Shown one piece after another: positions 1 through 9,926 of a DNA stretch of 35,050 bases. This DNA comes from Nocardioides luteus. GTDB taxonomy: Bacteria > Actinomycetota > Actinomycetes > Propionibacteriales > Nocardioidaceae. Made by a program: the position numbers and the translations under genes. The stretch covers positions 1 through 35,050 of the forward strand of contig NZ_BMRK01000029.1 in assembly GCF_014648595.1 (NCBI RefSeq), written 5' to 3'. The notes beneath the pieces were generated by a model. The model searched no databases. It was not told the DNA's origin and worked only from the letters and a program-made list of their open reading frames with translations. Positions within the stretch are counted from its first letter, which is position 1, and each line of letters opens with the position of its first letter.

Positions 1-54
1 CTACGTCAACAACCGACTCGGAGTGTCACCAACCTCCTGGCCGAGTACACCTAG
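1..54 (+). CDS. C-terminal tail of an unidentified protein (partial)
   Basis: Frame 1 is open from the left edge and ends at a TAG at 52-54, giving 17 residues that finish TNLLAEYT. The stop overlaps the stop of the convergent TetR gene by 4 bases, a layout typical of two real tail-to-tail genes. Too little is present to assign a family. It could also be a chance open stretch. Confidence 0.25.
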   Translation, partial: LRQQPTRSVTNLLAEYT

Positions 55-617
55 GCGCGAAGGCCGTCCAGGGTCAGGTCGAGGAGCCGTTCGGCCTGGT
101 CGCGCTGGTCGGGCCTTGCTGAGGTGAGAGCGATGCCCTCGAGGGCTGCACCGATATCGGTCACCTGGATGTCGGTGCGGATCGTCCCGGCCTCGGTGCA
201 GGCGTCCATGAGCGCGCTCAGGGCATGCTGGATCAGCTCACGGCTGTCGCCGTAGGGGTTGCCTCCGGTGGCGGCGATCGCGCGGAGCGCGTCGATCATG
301 CCGTGCTTGGTGGTCGCATAGTCGAGGAAGAGCCGCATCCATGCGCGCAGCGCCTCGAGGGGTGGCTCCTCTGCCAGAAGGGTGGTGGCGGCCTCGCACA
401 GCTCGGCGACCTCGTGCCGGTAGACAGCTTCGACCAGCGACTCGCGGGAGGGGAAGTTGCGGTAGAGCGTCCCGGCGCCCACCCCGGCTTCTCGTGCGAT
501 GCGGTCCAGGTGGGTGTCGAGCCCATGGTCGGCGAACAGCCGAGCGGCGGCGCTCAGGATCTTCTCGCGGTTCCGCCGTGCGTCGGCGCGTACCTGCCGC
601 TGCGGTCCTTCGGTCAT
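51..617 (-). CDS. TetR/AcrR family transcriptional repressor
   Basis: A 188-residue regulator. An N-terminal helix-turn-helix covers about residues 10-55 and reads NREKILSAAARLFADHG, then GVGAGTLYRNFPSRESLV, the classic TetR DNA-binding signature. The rest is a helical ligand-binding domain of usual size. The ATG at 617 is chosen because TetR proteins start 8-15 residues before this domain; the frame stays open upstream to 749 but would then add about 44 unrelated residues and run through the operator. The gene is divergent from an SDR oxidoreductase and the shared gap holds a good palindrome, so it probably represses that gene and itself. The ligand cannot be inferred. Confidence 0.93.
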   Translation of the reverse strand: MTEGPQRQVRADARRNREKILSAAARLFADHGLDTHLDRIAREAGVGAGTLYRNFPSRESLVEAVYRHEVAELCEAATTLLAEEPPLEALRAWMRLFLDYATTKHGMIDALRAIAATGGNPYGDSRELIQHALSALMDACTEAGTIRTDIQVTDIGAALEGIALTSARPDQRDQAERLLDLTLDGLRA

Positions 618-647
618 CGTGCCTCCCCGTCTCGGAGCGAGCATAGC

Positions 648-701
648 TTGATAAGTGGATGCGTCTCCACTTATGGTGGTGAACCGGAGGCGTCTCCACT
701 T
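648..701 (+). promoter_or_regulatory. Divergent promoter with TetR operator
   Basis: A 24-bp inverted repeat, ATAAGTGGA (651-659), 6-bp spacer, TCCACTTAT (666-674), has perfect 9-bp arms. A second weaker copy follows: AACCGGA (682-688), 6-bp spacer, TCCACTT (695-701), with GCGTCTCCACTT directly repeated at 661-672 and 690-701. For the rightward SDR gene a -35 TTGATA (648-653) and -10 TATGGT (672-677) sit 18 bp apart, so the main palindrome fills the promoter spacer and a bound dimer would exclude polymerase. The palindrome is seen; the TetR assignment is inferred from adjacency. Confidence 0.75.
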
Positions 702-751
702 CAGACTCTGGATCCGGACGCGCGGAGCGCCGGCACGAAAGGACCGCACAC

Positions 752-1489
752 ATGTCGGGTATCGGAGGAAAGGTCATCGCACTCACGGGGGCGAGCAGCG
801 GGATCGGTGAGGCCACGGCCGTCCACCTCGCCGAGAGAGGCGCGCACGTCGTGCTCGGCGCGCGCCGGAAGGACCGGCTCGAGGCTGTGGTCGAGCGGAT
901 CACCGCGTCGGGTGGCTCGGCCCGAGGGGTGGTCGTGGACGTCACCAGTCGCGACGACCTCGCTCGCCTGGTCGGCGCCGCGCTGGAGGGCTTCGGGCGT
1001 CTCGACGTCCTGGTCTCCAACGCCGGCACGATGGCGGTGTCCCCGTTCGACGATCTACGTCAGGACGACTGGGATGCGATGGTGGCCACCCACATCACCG
1101 GGCTGTTGAACGGCATCGGGGCGGCGCTGCCGGTCTTCCGCCGGCAGCGCTCGGGGCAGTTCGTCAACGTCGCCTCCACAGCGGCGTACGTCGTGAAGTC
1201 CCCGCAGGCCGTGTACGCGGCCACCAAGACCGCGGTGAAGGTGCTTACCGAGGGTCTTCGTCAGGAGTCCGGCCCCGACCTGCGTGTCACGCTCGTCTCG
1301 CCCGGTTTCACGAACACCGAAGGCGTCGGTAAGGGCGGCAGTCCCGAGGCCGCGGCGGAGCTGGCCAGACAGCGCGACGAGATCGCCATGCCGCCGTCGG
1401 CGATCGCCTCGGCCATCGCGTACGCGATCGAGCAGCCTGAGGGTATCGACGTCAGCGAGATCGTCGTCCGGCCCACGGTGCAGGCGTAG
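752..1489 (+). CDS. Short-chain dehydrogenase/reductase (classical SDR)
   Basis: A 245-residue NAD(P)-dependent oxidoreductase of standard SDR length. The cofactor motif TGASSGIG lies at residues 13-20, NAG follows near 90, and the catalytic Ser plus YAATK motif occur near 140-160. Basic residues after the second strand (GARRKDRL) favour NADP(H). A GAAAGGA ribosome site at 736-742 supports the ATG at 752. It is divergent from a TetR regulator whose presumed operator covers its promoter, and an MFS exporter ends 20 bp downstream on the other strand, suggesting a small inducible detoxification or modification locus. The substrate is unknown. Confidence 0.93.
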   Translation: MSGIGGKVIALTGASSGIGEATAVHLAERGAHVVLGARRKDRLEAVVERITASGGSARGVVVDVTSRDDLARLVGAALEGFGRLDVLVSNAGTMAVSPFDDLRQDDWDAMVATHITGLLNGIGAALPVFRRQRSGQFVNVASTAAYVVKSPQAVYAATKTAVKVLTEGLRQESGPDLRVTLVSPGFTNTEGVGKGGSPEAAAELARQRDEIAMPPSAIASAIAYAIEQPEGIDVSEIVVRPTVQA

Positions 1490-1509
1490 CGAGGTCAGCC
1501 GTCGCTTGG

Positions 1510-2802
1510 TCAGACCCGCCGTCGGACGACGACCAGGCTGATCGACGCGAACGCCGCGAGGACGGCGGCGAAGAGCTCGACGGCGTGCCGGAGGCCGGTG
1601 AGGTCGGAGGCGTAGCCGGTGAGCACGGAGATCAGCGCGGCGCTGAGGAAGGCGCTGATGTTGAGCGCCGCGTTGGCCTCGGCCCGTCGGGTGGCCGGCA
1701 CGTGCAGGGACAGCAGCGTGAGGCCGGCGAGCTGGCCGAGTCCTTGCGCCGCGCCGCCGAGCACTGCGGCCAGGAAGAAGACCAGGACGGATGGGGTCAG
1801 CGTGACGCTGACGGCGAGAGCAGCCATCGAGGCGATCGCGCAGACGGAGCTGAGGGCGAGGAGATTCAGTACGCTCAGCCTGGCCAGCGCGAACTGCACC
1901 GCGGCCGCGGCCAGGAACATCACACAGACGATCACGCCTGCGAGGAGCGCCCGAGACTCCTCGAGCAGCCGAGACAGGATCGTGGGCCCGAGCGAGAGCA
2001 CCAGCGAGGTGATCGTCAGCCCCGGGCCGTAGGTCGTCAGACCCCGCGCGAGGTCGCCCCGGTTGAGCCGCGGCACCGTCGGCCAACGGAACCGTGGCCG
2101 AGGGCCGGACTGCGATCCCGGCGGGGTCAGTGGGAGTCGGAAGGCGATGACCAGTGCGACGGCCACGATCGCGAGGGTGGAGACGAAGACGGGGGTCTGT
2201 GGCTGTCCGACGCCCGACTGGATGATCCCGCCGGCGATCAGCGGGCCGAGGCCGGCGCCGATCACCATCGCCGTCGAGGCGAACAGCGCGCCTGCTCTAC
2301 GGTGCTCCGCTCCGGCGAGATCGACGGCCGCTGCCATCCCGGCAGTGATGGCAGCACCCGCGCCGAGGCCGGCGGCGAGACGCGCGACCAAAAGCCAGCC
2401 GATGCCGCCGGCGAAGACGAAGAGCACGCACGACAGGGCCGACGCCGCGAGCCCGGGGAGCAGCACCGCCTTGCGACCGTAGCGGTCGGCGCTCGGCCCG
2501 CCGACGGCGAGCGCGAGCGCCAGCCCCAGCATGTAGACGCCGAACACGACGGTGAGCACCCCGTCGCCGAACCCCCACGCGTCTTGCCAGTGGCCGTAGA
2601 GCGGAGTCGGTGCGTTCGAGACACCGAACGCCGCCGTGACCGTGAACGCCGCCGCCACCGACCAGCCGATGCTGCCGCGAGGCGAGGGGCGTCCGGTGTT
2701 GTCCGCTCTCTGACGGGCGGCCGCCTCCGTTGTCTGTGTCGAGTCCTGCTGCGGGCCAGGGTCTCGATCACTCACACATGCAGTCTTGCGCGTAGAAGAC
2801 AT
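1510..2802 (-). CDS. Major facilitator superfamily transporter
   Basis: About 430 residues with roughly 12 hydrophobic segments beginning near residue 45 after a polar N-terminal tail. The loop between segments 2 and 3 carries the MFS motif A, GGPSADRYGRKAV. Segment content (GAAITAGMAAAVDLAG, GAGLGPLIAGG) fits the drug:H+ antiporter or sugar-efflux type. The ATG at 2802 is used; a TTG at 2811 and a GTG near 2777 are alternatives, and none has a clear ribosome site. It converges on the SDR gene. Substrate cannot be told from sequence; drug or metabolite efflux is a guess. Confidence 0.9.
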   Translation of the reverse strand: MSSTRKTACVSDRDPGPQQDSTQTTEAAARQRADNTGRPSPRGSIGWSVAAAFTVTAAFGVSNAPTPLYGHWQDAWGFGDGVLTVVFGVYMLGLALALAVGGPSADRYGRKAVLLPGLAASALSCVLFVFAGGIGWLLVARLAAGLGAGAAITAGMAAAVDLAGAEHRRAGALFASTAMVIGAGLGPLIAGGIIQSGVGQPQTPVFVSTLAIVAVALVIAFRLPLTPPGSQSGPRPRFRWPTVPRLNRGDLARGLTTYGPGLTITSLVLSLGPTILSRLLEESRALLAGVIVCVMFLAAAAVQFALARLSVLNLLALSSVCAIASMAALAVSVTLTPSVLVFFLAAVLGGAAQGLGQLAGLTLLSLHVPATRRAEANAALNISAFLSAALISVLTGYASDLTGLRHAVELFAAVLAAFASISLVVVRRRV

Positions 2803-3018
2803 CGCAGCCAAGCATGGTCAGCAGGACCGTGGGCAGGTCTGTCATGAAACTGCAAAGAAACTGCCAGAGAGCCTCAATGTTCACGGGTCATAGTCGTGCG
2901 CTGTGCGCCGCGCCCATCGTGTTCTCGAGAAACTCCTTCGTCGCAACGCATTGCTGGTCGACACGTCCGGTCTCTGCAGGCTCGACCAGACGGTTCCAGG
3001 TCTCCCGGAGCTGCCGCG

Positions 3019-4110
3019 ATGAGCGGAGTGGTGTTCCTGCACATCGGCACCCGCAAGAGCGGTACGACCTCGCTGCAGCAGCTGCTGCGCAGCTCTGCCG
3101 ATGCCTTGGCCGAGCAGTCGGTCGCGCTGCGTGCGACCCCGCACGGGATGACCCAGGTGATCGCCGACCTCGCCCACGGCGGACGCGAGCTGCAGGAGGC
3201 GGCCGTCGGCCGTCTCGTACGTGTCCTGGAGGTCGGTCCCGAACGGCAGATCATCTCCTTGGAGGCTCTGGCTGAGCTGCCGCAGTGGCTGGCCTCGCAG
3301 ATCGTGGCAACGATCCAAGGGCTCGGCTACGAGGTCAGGGTGCTCATCACCGCGCGTCACTGGGGTGTCGCCATCCCCTCGGAGTGGCAGCAGTCGGTGA
3401 AGGAGCGCGGCACCGCGACTCTGCAGGAGTACGTCGCGGCCACCCGTCACGGCAGCCCCGGCGAATCCGGGTTCTGGGCCTGCCACTACCTGCCCGACAT
3501 CGTCTCCCGTTGGAGCGAGCGGGCCGACGACGTCAGCGTGATCGCCACGCCGTCCCCGTCCGGCGACGGCCCCGGGATCGTCGACCTGTTCTGTGCGGAG
3601 GTCGGTGTCGACCCGTCGATCCTGAGCATGAGGTCGGGCGCGACGGTCGCCAACCGGTCGCTGTCGCTGGCCCAGGCCGAGATGGTGCGGCGTCTCAACC
3701 TCGAGCTCTCCCGTCGGAAGGTGCCGAAGCGGCCGTTCTACCGCAAGGCCGTGCGCGGCTGGATCGTGCGCGAGAGCCTGATGGCCGACAGCGGCCGGAT
3801 GCCGGTCCGGCTTCCCGCCGAGGCGCTCCCGTGGTGCATCGAGGTCACTCGGCGTCAGCTGGTCGAGCTGAGACGATCGGGAGCTCGCATCGTCGGTGAC
3901 GAGGCCGACCTGCTCTGTCCCGAGGACCTGGCCGTAGGCACCGTCCAGCCCGATGACGGCGACGTCCTCGACGTCGCCGTCGGCGCCATGGCCGGGCTCG
4001 CCATCCGGCGCTGGGAGGTCGTGGCTGAACGCAAGAAGGCCGCTGAGCAGCCCGAGAAGGCCGGAGGGCGCGTGCGTCGGCTGCGTACAGCGGTCCAGCG
4101 GTTCCGCTGA
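3019..4110 (+). CDS. Sulfotransferase-fold P-loop protein
   Basis: A 363-residue protein. The N-terminus reads VVFLHIGTRKSGTTSLQ (residues 4-20), which matches the 5'-phosphosulfate loop of PAPS-dependent sulfotransferases. A second region near 110-135, TARHWGVAIPSEWQQSVKERG minus its last residue, resembles the 3'-phosphate-binding stretch with Arg and Ser. The C-terminus is basic and helical. The ATG at 3019 places the P-loop at the start as in the family and follows CGGAG at 3006-3010; the frame is open further upstream but without homology. No sulfation partner genes are adjacent. Acceptor unknown. Confidence 0.75.
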   Translation: MSGVVFLHIGTRKSGTTSLQQLLRSSADALAEQSVALRATPHGMTQVIADLAHGGRELQEAAVGRLVRVLEVGPERQIISLEALAELPQWLASQIVATIQGLGYEVRVLITARHWGVAIPSEWQQSVKERGTATLQEYVAATRHGSPGESGFWACHYLPDIVSRWSERADDVSVIATPSPSGDGPGIVDLFCAEVGVDPSILSMRSGATVANRSLSLAQAEMVRRLNLELSRRKVPKRPFYRKAVRGWIVRESLMADSGRMPVRLPAEALPWCIEVTRRQLVELRRSGARIVGDEADLLCPEDLAVGTVQPDDGDVLDVAVGAMAGLAIRRWEVVAERKKAAEQPEKAGGRVRRLRTAVQRFR

Positions 4111-4162
4111 CCCCAGCCTCGGATGACCCCGAACCTGATGCGGTAGCTGCTCTGCGGCTCGG

Positions 4163-5116
4163 TCAGATCAGCCCGCGGCGGGTGGCCTGGGCTCCGAGCT
4201 GGAAGCGGCTGCGGGCGCCGAGGGCCTGCTGGAGGCGGGTGATGCGGCGGCCGACGGTGCGCTCGCTGATGCCGAGCTCGCGGGCGATGGCGCCCTCGGT
4301 GAGGCCGAGGCCGAGGAGCATGAGCAGGTCGGCGGACCAGTCGGGGAGGCCGTCGCCGGTGTCGGGGTCGAGGGGGCCGGACCGGGCGCGCAGGGGCATG
4401 CCGAGGGTCCAGAAGCTCTCGAAGAGGCGGCGCATGGCCTCGACGACGCCGGCGTCGGAGGAGAGCACGATCCGGCGGTTCTTGCCCTCGACGTACGGGA
4501 GGGTCAGGGAGGCCTGGCGGTGGGTGACCAGGAGGTTGACCGGGACGTCGGGGAGGACGCGGGCCTTCTCGCCCAGCCCGATGCACTCGCGGGCGACCTC
4601 CAGCGCGGCCGGGTCGGAGAGGATCGCCTTGTCGTAGAGCACCCGGATGGTCAGTCCGCGCTGCAGGGCGTCGATCACGCCGGGGGCAGGGCGGACCTTG
4701 CGGCTGCCGCGAGGGCCGAGGTTGAGGGCGACGAGCTCGTCCTCGGCGGAGGCGATCATCGCGCGGACGGCCTCGTCGGCGGCCGTGCCCGTGTGGACGA
4801 CGGTGGAGGAGGATGCGGCTCGCTGGGCGTGCCAGACCTCGGCGAGGGTGTCGGCGGCCCGGTGGGCCGCGGCGACCGCCTGCCGATGTCGGTCGGCGAT
4901 CGTCTCGAGCGCGGCGCGCGGGGCGAGGGCGTCGACGCGACCGGCCTCGCTGGTGGCGAGCCCGACCTCGAGCAGCTGCTGGAGGACCTCGGCGTCCAGG
5001 TCGTCGACCGGCACGGGACCGCGGCGGGCCAGATGGGTGTACATCTCGACCGCGTCCTCGCCGATGCCGACGTCGCCGAAGGAGACCGGGTCCACGCCCT
5101 CGCGATCGATGGACAT
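4163..5116 (-). CDS. LuxR-type helix-turn-helix regulator with TrmB-like N-terminus
   Basis: A 317-residue regulator. The N-terminal 60 residues resemble a winged-helix TrmB-like domain; the middle (about 110-240) is a sensor-like region also seen in many actinobacterial regulators (VIDALQRGLTIRVLYD). The C-terminal 60 residues hold a LuxR/sigma-like HTH with LTEGAIARELGISERTVGRR. The start at 5116 gives MSIDREG; much longer upstream reading in this frame overlaps the divergent protease gene and is discarded. It is transcribed divergently from the secreted metalloprotease with 132 bp between them, so it may control that gene. Confidence 0.85.
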   Translation of the reverse strand: MSIDREGVDPVSFGDVGIGEDAVEMYTHLARRGPVPVDDLDAEVLQQLLEVGLATSEAGRVDALAPRAALETIADRHRQAVAAAHRAADTLAEVWHAQRAASSSTVVHTGTAADEAVRAMIASAEDELVALNLGPRGSRKVRPAPGVIDALQRGLTIRVLYDKAILSDPAALEVARECIGLGEKARVLPDVPVNLLVTHRQASLTLPYVEGKNRRIVLSSDAGVVEAMRRLFESFWTLGMPLRARSGPLDPDTGDGLPDWSADLLMLLGLGLTEGAIARELGISERTVGRRITRLQQALGARSRFQLGAQATRRGLI

Positions 5117-5248
5117 GGGCTCACCGTACAGGTGGCCGGTCGCCGCCAAGTCGTATTCCGGCCACCCCAAGATCTCGACCTGAGCGCTCCGCGGCCGCGA
5201 GGCTGTGAGCCGAGCAAGACCTGCTCGATGCCTTGAAGAAGGAGCACC

Positions 5249-6529
5249 ATGAGAAAGCCCATGTTCGCCCTCGCTGCGGCCTGCACGGTCCTCACCATCG
5301 GACTCGGTCCCGTCGCTCCCGCCCTCGCCGCTCCCTCGGCGACAGCGACCCAGACGGGTCCGACGGCCGCGGCCGCCGACTCCCTCGCGATGCCCCAGAC
5401 GCTCGACGACTACCGCGCACTGGTTCCGCAGAGTGGCCTGCCAGCAGACGTGCAGACCCAGGTCCTGGCGGCGATCGACCAGCTCCCGGCCGACCATCTC
5501 GAGCGGCAGACGATGCTCAACCGCGAGCTCGGCGTCGACGACTCCGCGGTGCGCGCGGCGATCTCCCGCGCGATCGACCCGGAGCAGTACGAGTGCGCGG
5601 CCACCCCGCTGGACGCGTACGTCGACTCGCTGCTCGCCGACGCCAACTTCGTCACGCTGCTCCTGCTCAGCCTCTTCGGTGGCCTCGACCTCCCGGCGTA
5701 CGACGCGGTGTTCTTCGGCCACGAGCTGCCGCGGTCCTTCGACGGGGGCGCGGAGAACATGACGATCTCGCACACCGTGCGGGACGCGAAGAAGTTCTGG
5801 GACATCCCCTCCGGTGACATCATCGCGGTGCCGATGACCGGAAGCGTCTACGGTCTGGACGAGGCGTCGCAGCAGCGGTCGGTGAAGGTGCTGACGCTGA
5901 TGGGCGGCGGCGACCCCGAGAACCCCTCCGACGTCACGGTGACGCTGGCCGAGCTGATCCGCACCCTGGTCCACGGCGACCCCGCCCTGCAAGGTGGGCA
6001 CAACCCGATCTTCACGCTCAACGCGTTCGCCTTCTCGGCGGTGGACGAGCCGGAGGGCTCGCCGTTCGCGGGCCTCTCGGACCGGATCGCGTTCGGCGAC
6101 GGGCTCTTCGCCGCGCTCGACGCGATGGGCATCGACGAGATCGGTCCGAAGGCCGTGCTCTCGCACGAGTTCGCCCACCACGTGCAGTACGAGCGGGACG
6201 TCTTCGGCGACGCGACCGGGCCGGAGGCGACCCGTCGCACCGAGCTGATGGCCGACGGGATGGCCGGCTACTTCAGCACCCACGCCGGCGGGCTCAGGCT
6301 CAACAGCAAGCGTCTGGTCGACGTGGTCCGCAGCTTCAACTACGTCGGCGACTGCTCCTTCACCTCCGACGGCCACCACGGCACGCCGAACCAGCGTGCC
6401 CGGGCCGCGATGTGGGGTGTCGACCTGGCGGACTCGGCGGGCGACCAGGGACACATCCTGCCCTCGCAGACCGTGATCGACCGGTTCGAGGAGGTGCTCC
6501 CCGAGATCGTCGCGCCGGACGCCGACTGA
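5249..6529 (+). CDS. Secreted zinc metalloprotease (HExxH)
   Basis: A 426-residue exported protein. A Sec signal peptide spans residues 1-27, with a basic start, hydrophobic core and APALA cleavage motif. The gluzincin motif HEFAH (His306, Glu307, His310) is followed by a conserved Glu332 in RRTELMADGMAGYF, giving the expected zinc ligands and catalytic base. The region before the active site (about 110-300) is not recognised. AAGGAG lies just before the ATG at 5249. It is divergent from a LuxR-type regulator, and a strong hairpin follows its stop. The role is probably extracellular proteolysis; the substrate is unknown. Confidence 0.85.
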   Translation: MRKPMFALAAACTVLTIGLGPVAPALAAPSATATQTGPTAAAADSLAMPQTLDDYRALVPQSGLPADVQTQVLAAIDQLPADHLERQTMLNRELGVDDSAVRAAISRAIDPEQYECAATPLDAYVDSLLADANFVTLLLLSLFGGLDLPAYDAVFFGHELPRSFDGGAENMTISHTVRDAKKFWDIPSGDIIAVPMTGSVYGLDEASQQRSVKVLTLMGGGDPENPSDVTVTLAELIRTLVHGDPALQGGHNPIFTLNAFAFSAVDEPEGSPFAGLSDRIAFGDGLFAALDAMGIDEIGPKAVLSHEFAHHVQYERDVFGDATGPEATRRTELMADGMAGYFSTHAGGLRLNSKRLVDVVRSFNYVGDCSFTSDGHHGTPNQRARAAMWGVDLADSAGDQGHILPSQTVIDRFEEVLPEIVAPDAD

Positions 6530-6560
6530 CGCGGAGCCGAGTCACCGCCTCACCCTGAGA

Positions 6561-6589
6561 GCCCCGGGATGCCGAGCGCATCCCGGGGC
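6561..6589. terminator. Bidirectional hairpin terminator
   Basis: GCCCCGGGATG (6561-6571) pairs perfectly with CATCCCGGGGC (6579-6589) around a 7-base loop. It lies 31 bp after the protease stop and 13 bp after the convergent gdhA stop, so it can end both transcripts. No T-tract is present, as is common in high-GC actinobacteria. Confidence 0.85.
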
Positions 6590-6602
6590 CACGGCGTGCG
6601 CC

Positions 6603-8024
<1,422 letters not shown>

Positions 8025-8070
8025 TCACGTATCGCAGCGGTGACCGACCTCCGTCCGGCTGGTGAGGTCA

Positions 8071-8076
8071 TAGGAT
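8071..8076 (+). promoter_or_regulatory. -10 element of a probable leaderless transcript
   Basis: TAGGAT ends 6 bases before the GTG at 8083. Transcription would start on or next to the start codon, and there is no ribosome-binding sequence. The same arrangement occurs before the LacI-type gene at 26140. No good -35 is visible. Confidence 0.5.
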
Positions 8077-8082
8077 CCGTAC

Positions 8083-8976
8083 GTGGAGTACGGCGCCCAC
8101 CTGCCGCTGCTGGAGCCGCTCGACCGGATCGGTGCCGGCGGCACCGCTGACATCGCCGCGCTCACCTCGTACGCCCGCACCGCCGGTGACCTGGGTTTCC
8201 GGGCCCTGGCGGCCAACGACCACCTGCACTTCCCGAGCCCGTGGCTCGACGGCCTGGTCGCGCTGGCCGGTGTCATCGAGGCCAGCGCCGACCTGACCCT
8301 GGCCACGACCGTCGCGCTCCCGTCGGTGCGCGGAGCAGCGGCGCTCGCCAAGGCCGCCGCTGCCATGGACGCGCTCTCCGGGGGACGCCTGCTGCTCGGC
8401 GTCGGGCCGGGCTCGTCTCGGGTGGATCTCGCTCTGGCCGGGATCGACCCCGAGGACCGCTGGTCGCGCTTCGAGACCGCGGTCGGTGAGCTCCGTGCGC
8501 ATCTGGGCCAGCGGCCGCGACCCGGCCTGCCGGTGCTCGAGCCGCAGGGCGCGAACCCGGGCGGCCCGCCGGTCTGGATCGGCAGCTGGGGGTCGCCGGC
8601 CGGGCTGCGCCGGGTCGCGCGGCTCGGTGACGGGTGGGTGGCCTCGGCCTACAACACGACGCCGGAGCAGGTCGTCGACGGTCGGGCGCGTCTCGGCCTC
8701 CGGTGCGCGGTCGCGACGATGTGGACGTACGTCACCGACGACCGTCGAGAGCAGGCTGCCTGGCTCGGTCGGCTGGCGAGGCTGCTCGGCCGGCCGGCGG
8801 AGGACCTGGCCGAGCGGGTGCTGATCGGCCCGCCGCAGCGGTGCGCGGCGCTGCTGCGCCGCTATGCCGAGGCCGGCACGGAGCTCCTGTTGGTCTGGCC
8901 GGTGGCCGAGCACGAGCGTCAGCTCGAGCGGCTCATGGGCGAGGTCGTGCCGCTGGTGCGCTCCGCTCGCGAGTGA
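8083..8976 (+). CDS. LLM-class (luciferase-like) flavin/F420-dependent oxidoreductase
   Basis: A 297-residue TIM-barrel protein of the bacterial luciferase-like family. Recognisable stretches are the N-terminal strand EYGAHLPLLEPLD, the ALSGGRLLLGVGPGS loop near residue 102 and GPPVWIGSWGSPAGLRRVARLGDGW near 168-190 (only partly conserved). It uses FMN or F420; which cannot be told here, though F420 is common in actinobacteria. The GTG at 8083 is supported by an exactly placed -10 and by the family N-terminus. Its last 44 bases overlap the 3' end of the convergent LysR gene. Substrate unknown. Confidence 0.87.
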   Translation: MEYGAHLPLLEPLDRIGAGGTADIAALTSYARTAGDLGFRALAANDHLHFPSPWLDGLVALAGVIEASADLTLATTVALPSVRGAAALAKAAAAMDALSGGRLLLGVGPGSSRVDLALAGIDPEDRWSRFETAVGELRAHLGQRPRPGLPVLEPQGANPGGPPVWIGSWGSPAGLRRVARLGDGWVASAYNTTPEQVVDGRARLGLRCAVATMWTYVTDDRREQAAWLGRLARLLGRPAEDLAERVLIGPPQRCAALLRRYAEAGTELLLVWPVAEHERQLERLMGEVVPLVRSARE

Positions 8977-9871
8977 TCTCCCGCAGGATCCGGGTCATCG
9001 AGGTGACCGGCGGCGGCACCGGATCGCCGGGCGGCCGGGCCACGCCGATGCGGCGTGCCGGGGCGCCCGGAGCCAGGTCGCGCACCACCACGCCCGGGGA
9101 GGGGAAGGAGGCCGCGAGGCCGGGCACCACGCCCACCCCGAGCCCGGCGGCCACGAACGCCTGGACGGCGCGATGGTCGTCGGTGGTGAGCAGGGTCCGC
9201 GGCTCGAAGCCGGCCGCCCGGCAGGCCTGGAGCAGGATCCGGAACCACGAGCTCCCCGGCCGTCCGCCGATCCAGACCTCGTCGGCGAGGTCGGCCAGCG
9301 GGATCGGTCTCGTCCGCCGTGTCAGCCGGTGGCCGGCGGGCAGCAGCGCCCGGTAGGGGTCGTCGAACAGCGGTTGGGTCGGCATCCGGTCGAGGGTGTC
9401 GTCGGGCTGCGCGAGGCTCTGGTAGACCACCGCCAGGTCGAGCTCGCCGCTGGCCAGCCGGGGCACCAGACCCTGCATGTGGTCGTCGACGACCGTCAGC
9501 AGCAGGTCCGGCGCGCTGGCTCGCAGCCGGCGTACGGCCTGGGGCACGAAGGTCGTGAGCGCCGTCGGGAAGCTGCCCAACCGCAGCCGGCCGGCGCGAC
9601 GACCGGCGAGCGCGCCCAGCGCCTGCTCGGCGCCGTCGAGCTGGGCCAGCACCGCCCGGCCGTGCCGGACCAGGATCGCCCCGGCCTCGGTGAGCTCGAG
9701 CGGCCGGGTGCCGCGGTCGACGAGCGCGAGACCGGTCTCGCGCTCGAGCGCCGCGACGTGCTGGCTGACCGCGGACTGTGTCATGCCGAGGGTGCGGGCG
9801 GCGGCGGAGAACGAGCCCTGCGCCGCCACCTCGCACAGCACCCGGACGCCTCGCGTCTGACCTATCAGCAT
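8933..9871 (-). CDS. LysR-family transcriptional regulator
   Basis: A 312-residue LysR protein. The N-terminal winged helix-turn-helix reads AAQGSFSAAARTLGMTQSAVS then QHVAALERETGLALVDRGTRP within residues 10-60. The periplasmic-binding-like effector domain follows (RLRLGSFPTALTTFVP from about 95). The ATG at 9871 has GATGAGG upstream. It is divergent from a methyltransferase gene, with a palindrome and a promoter in the 84-bp gap, so that gene is its likely target. Its 3' end overlaps the convergent LLM gene by 44 bp. The C-terminus is rich in Pro, Ala and Arg. Confidence 0.93.
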   Translation of the reverse strand: MLIGQTRGVRVLCEVAAQGSFSAAARTLGMTQSAVSQHVAALERETGLALVDRGTRPLELTEAGAILVRHGRAVLAQLDGAEQALGALAGRRAGRLRLGSFPTALTTFVPQAVRRLRASAPDLLLTVVDDHMQGLVPRLASGELDLAVVYQSLAQPDDTLDRMPTQPLFDDPYRALLPAGHRLTRRTRPIPLADLADEVWIGGRPGSSWFRILLQACRAAGFEPRTLLTTDDHRAVQAFVAAGLGVGVVPGLAASFPSPGVVVRDLAPGAPARRIGVARPPGDPVPPPVTSMTRILREITRERSAPAARPRP

Positions 9872-9886
9872 CGCTCATACCTCATC

Positions 9887-9926
9887 AGGAACCATCGTTG
9901 TTCCTCATCATCCGCGCTCCTAGCGT
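9887..9926 (+). promoter_or_regulatory. Methyltransferase promoter with LysR-type palindrome
   Basis: AGGAAC (9887-9892), 7 bp, GTTCCT (9900-9905) forms an inverted repeat of LysR-box size. A -35 TTGTTC (9898-9903) and -10 TAGCGT (9921-9926) are 17 bp apart, so the palindrome overlaps the -35 of the rightward gene. CTCATC is also repeated at 9881-9886 and 9904-9909. LysR control is inferred from the divergent gene. Confidence 0.6.
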
